A stretch of DNA of 5,224 bases, taken from Clostridia bacterium (GTDB lineage Bacteria > Bacillota > Clostridia > Oscillospirales > Acutalibacteraceae). Position numbers and translations under genes: made by a program. The stretch is taken from contig JAFYNC010000003.1 of the NCBI GenBank assembly GCA_017549905.1, positions 1 to 5,224 of the forward strand, in the 5' to 3' direction. The notes beneath the pieces were generated by a model. The model was not told the DNA's origin and did no database searches. It saw only the letters and a list, made by a program, of their open reading frames with translations. Numbering within the stretch: the stretch's first letter is position 1; each line of letters begins with the position of its first letter. This document shows positions 3,814 to 5,224 of the stretch, one piece after another.

Positions 3814-5224
3814 ATGATAACAGAAAAACTGTATCTTACTGAAGAAAAAAGCATAGAGCGTGCGGCAGAAATTTTAAAAAACGGCGGAATAGTTGCTATT
3901 CCTACCGAAACTGTTTACGGTCTTGCTGCATCTGCCTATAATAATGATGCAATTAAAAAGGTTTTTGGGGCTAAAGGCAGACCACAGGATAATCCGCTTA
4001 TAGTTCACATTTCAAATATGGAAATGTTAAATGAAATAGCAACAGATATACCGCAAAATGCATTTTTGTGTGCCGAGAAATTTTGGCCGGGACCTCTTAC
4101 GATGGTACTTAAAAAAACAGGTAAAACGGCAGAATGTGTATCGGCAGGTCTTTCTTCGGTTGCTGTTAGAATGCCGTCACAAAAAGATGCGATTAATATT
4201 ATAGAAAAATCAGGTTTGCCACTTGCTGCTCCCTCTGCTAATAAATCGGGCAGTCCAAGCCCTACAACTGCTATTCACGTAGAGAATGATTTGGACGGCA
4301 AAATTGACGCTATAGTTTACGGTGAGGATTGCAAGGTGGGCGTTGAGTCTACAGTTATTACTTTTTGCACAAATCCTCCGCGTCTTTTACGTCCCGGTGC
4401 TGTAACGGCTGAAGAGCTTTTAGAAATAATACCCGAACTTATTATTGATAAGGCGGTTTTAGCCGAGCCCGAAAAAGACCAGAAGGTTGAATCTCCCGGT
4501 ATGAAATATAAGCACTATGCCCCCAAAACAGAAGCTTTTCTTGTTGAGGGTGATGGCTTTGCAGATTTTGTGAACACACAGAAAAACAGTGCCGCTATTT
4601 GCTTTAAAGATGAAAGTGAAGAAATTATAATACCTAAAATTGTTTACGGGGACGGCAACGATGAACTAACTTTAGCTCACGATGTTTTTTCGGCGCTCCG
4701 CGAAGTTGATAAACTTTCGGTTGAAAAGGTTTATATACATGCGCCTTCAAAGAAGGGTGTAGGTCTTGCAGTTTATAACAGACTTATACGCGCCACTGGT
4801 TTTAAGGTTTTAAAACTTAAGGGTATAATAGGTCTAACAGGCCCTACAGGCGCGGGTAAGAGCAGTCTTACCGCTATTTCAGAGAAAAACGGATATAAGG
4901 TAGTTGACTGTGATAAAATAGCAAGAAAAGCGGTAGAAAAGGGAAGTCAAGGTCTTTTAGAATTAGTAAAAGTGTTTTCTGAGGAAATACTAAATGAAGA
5001 CGGCAACTTAAACCGAAAAAAGTTAGCTCAAAAAGCCTTTTCAAGCAAGGAAAATACCGAGCTTTTAAATAAAACTATTTTTCCGTTTATAATAAACTTG
5101 ATAGAAAAAGAAATAATAGGCCAAGAAAAAGTTTTGCTTGATGCGCCAACCCTTTTTGAGAGCGGTATTAACAGTATGTGTTATAAAACTGTGGCAGTTT
5201 TAGCTGATGTTGATACAAGGCTTG
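3814..5224 (+). CDS. sua5-coaE: Fused Sua5-type threonylcarbamoyl-AMP synthase and dephospho-CoA kinase (3' end outside window)
   Basis: One uninterrupted frame of 470 codons leaves the window without a stop. Residues 1-205 are the TsaC/YrdC/Sua5 catalytic domain, which makes threonylcarbamoyl-AMP from threonine, bicarbonate and ATP for the tRNA modification t6A. Its motifs are PTETVYGLA (30-38), FGAKGRP (51-57), FWPGPLT (90-96), VRMPS (118-122), APSANKSG (139-146), GVEST (176-180) and LLRPGA (191-196). SPGMKYKHYAP (227-237) is the Sua5 linker, and residues 240-333 form the Sua5 C-terminal domain, ending in GVGLAVYNRLIRATG (315-329). CoaE, which phosphorylates dephospho-CoA in the last step of CoA synthesis, begins at about 336. 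It shows Walker A G343-PTGAGK-S350, VVDCDKIAR (363-371) with D367, and DAPTLFE (443-449). The conserved HP of CoaE is F423-P424 here. The C-terminal lid is cut off by the window. The ATG lies 2 bases after the prfA stop, with an AAGGA unusually far upstream (3794-3798), so translation is probably coupled. Confidence 0.93.
   Translation, partial: MITEKLYLTEEKSIERAAEILKNGGIVAIPTETVYGLAASAYNNDAIKKVFGAKGRPQDNPLIVHISNMEMLNEIATDIPQNAFLCAEKFWPGPLTMVLKKTGKTAECVSAGLSSVAVRMPSQKDAINIIEKSGLPLAAPSANKSGSPSPTTAIHVENDLDGKIDAIVYGEDCKVGVESTVITFCTNPPRLLRPGAVTAEELLEIIPELIIDKAVLAEPEKDQKVESPGMKYKHYAPKTEAFLVEGDGFADFVNTQKNSAAICFKDESEEIIIPKIVYGDGNDELTLAHDVFSALREVDKLSVEKVYIHAPSKKGVGLAVYNRLIRATGFKVLKLKGIIGLTGPTGAGKSSLTAISEKNGYKVVDCDKIARKAVEKGSQGLLELVKVFSEEILNEDGNLNRKKLAQKAFSSKENTELLNKTIFPFIINLIEKEIIGQEKVLLDAPTLFESGINSMCYKTVAVLADVDTRL

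Noticed and set aside
4819..5224. CoaE as a separate gene overlapping the end of sua5
   Set aside because: There is no stop between the domains and no usual in-frame start codon from 4573 to 4971, so a single fused protein is the simpler reading.

Overview
This is an AT-rich stretch of a bacterial chromosome with densely packed genes, all on the plus strand. The gene content (a YlmC/YmxH sporulation-family protein, a DUF624/YesL membrane protein, a DUF951 protein, release factor 1 and a long Sua5-type protein) points to a Gram-positive Bacillota, most likely an anaerobic clostridium of the Oscillospirales/Ruminococcaceae type. That placement is inferred from gene families and base composition, not from a database match. 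Every complete stop codon seen is TAA. There are no rRNA, tRNA, CRISPR or mobile-element signatures, and no gene-free stretch over 300 bases.

Left block (1-2456): four co-directional genes that end at a strong intrinsic terminator (2462-2491). They are the 3' part of an unrecognised membrane protein, a five-helix DUF624/YesL protein with an acidic tail, a small PRC-barrel protein of the YlmC/YmxH family, and a single-pass membrane protein of unknown function with a large extracytoplasmic domain. The spacing (16, 41 and 18 bases) fits one transcript dominated by envelope or membrane functions.

Right block (2484-5224): a probable promoter, whose -35 box lies in the terminator's T tract, starts a second transcription unit. 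It encodes a 62-residue DUF951 protein (GTG start), release factor 1 (prfA) 3 bases later, and a long reading frame 2 bases after prfA that runs off the window. These genes concern translation: stop-codon release and the tRNA modification t6A.

The most notable item is this last reading frame. It is a complete Sua5-type threonylcarbamoyl-AMP synthase (about 333 residues, both domains) joined in frame, with almost no linker, to a dephospho-CoA kinase (CoaE) domain with an intact Walker A loop. No stop codon separates the halves, and no ATG, GTG or TTG in the CoaE frame could start a separate kinase. The gene therefore appears to encode a bifunctional t6A/coenzyme A biosynthesis protein.
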